Shown here one piece after another: positions 5,321-5,461 of a stretch of DNA of 5,461 nt. The stretch comes from Chitinophagaceae bacterium (GTDB lineage: Bacteria; Bacteroidota; Bacteroidia; Chitinophagales; Chitinophagaceae), in NCBI GenBank assembly GCA_026785745.1, contig JAJAZO010000214.1:1-5461 (forward strand), read 5' to 3'. How positions within the stretch are numbered: position 1 is the stretch's first letter; every line of letters starts with the position of its first letter. The notes below the pieces were generated by a model that was given only the letters and a program-made list of their open reading frames with translations, did not search any database and was not told where the DNA came from. A program made the position numbers and the translations under genes.

Positions 5321-5461
5321 TTATTCCAGGTGATATTCTTGTTTTAAAATGGTAATAAGCTCAACCGCTTTAGAAAATAATTTTTTTTGACCCTCTACGG
5401 AATTGTGATGATAGGTTTGTAATTCAAGAATACTATTTCTGAACTTCCCAAGTGTAACGGG
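5321..5461 (-). CDS. C-terminal end of another MEVHAHTH-family membrane protein (5' end outside window)
   Basis: Reading into the window from its right edge, 46 codons and a TAA (5321-5323) are open in one frame. The last residues, KAVELITILKQEYHLE, match the tails of the complete paralogues (AINILKKEYHLK at 1501-2280 and LLKLLRNKYHLE at 4524-5309). Its stop lies 11 bases before the next family start. It therefore appears to be a further array member, and the array probably continues beyond the window. The membrane anchor and mid-block are not visible, so family assignment rests on the tail and the context. Confidence 0.75.
   Translation of the reverse strand, partial: PVTLGKFRNSILELQTYHHNSVEGQKKLFSKAVELITILKQEYHLE

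Overview
The window looks like chromosomal DNA of a Bacteroidetes bacterium, probably near Chitinophagaceae (inference). It is AT-rich and lacks clear Shine-Dalgarno sites. It carries a membrane-protein family with an HAHTH...KKW N-terminus that I associate with that phylum, and a palindrome that reads LPVGRQG when translated. Every gene I can support lies on the minus strand, so transcription runs from high to low coordinates.

In transcription order the window holds: the last 46 codons of a small membrane protein (5461-5321); a complete paralogue (5309-4524); a DUF1624/HGSNAT-like multi-pass membrane protein (4497-3289); a Rid/YjgF-family lipoprotein (3247-2732); a frameshifted relic of the C-terminus of a second DUF1624-like gene (2713-2573); a cluster of inverted REP-like palindromes (2516-2328); two more paralogues of the anchored family (2280-1501 and 1494-760); a relic joining the head of another family member to the head of another DUF1624-like gene (756-548); and the first 176 codons of an exported M20-type amidohydrolase (528-1). 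Most intact genes are 6-41 bases apart, which suggests one or two operons.

The main theme is a tandem paralogue array. Three complete genes and one partial gene share an almost invariant N-terminal anchor (about 46 residues in two of them), a mid-protein RT-x(n)-Q-(L/M)-x-(N/S)-(S/T)-G motif and a C-terminal Y(H/N)L(K/E) tail, while the rest of each protein has diverged strongly. The order 'anchored protein then DUF1624-like protein' occurs once intact and once as adjacent truncated heads. This suggests the two were duplicated as a unit and that one copy collapsed. The collapsed copy contains a clean 20-bp palindrome insertion, and it stays open in frame with the downstream hydrolase. The biological function of the array cannot be deduced from sequence. 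No CRISPR array, tRNA, rRNA, transposase or integrase was seen.
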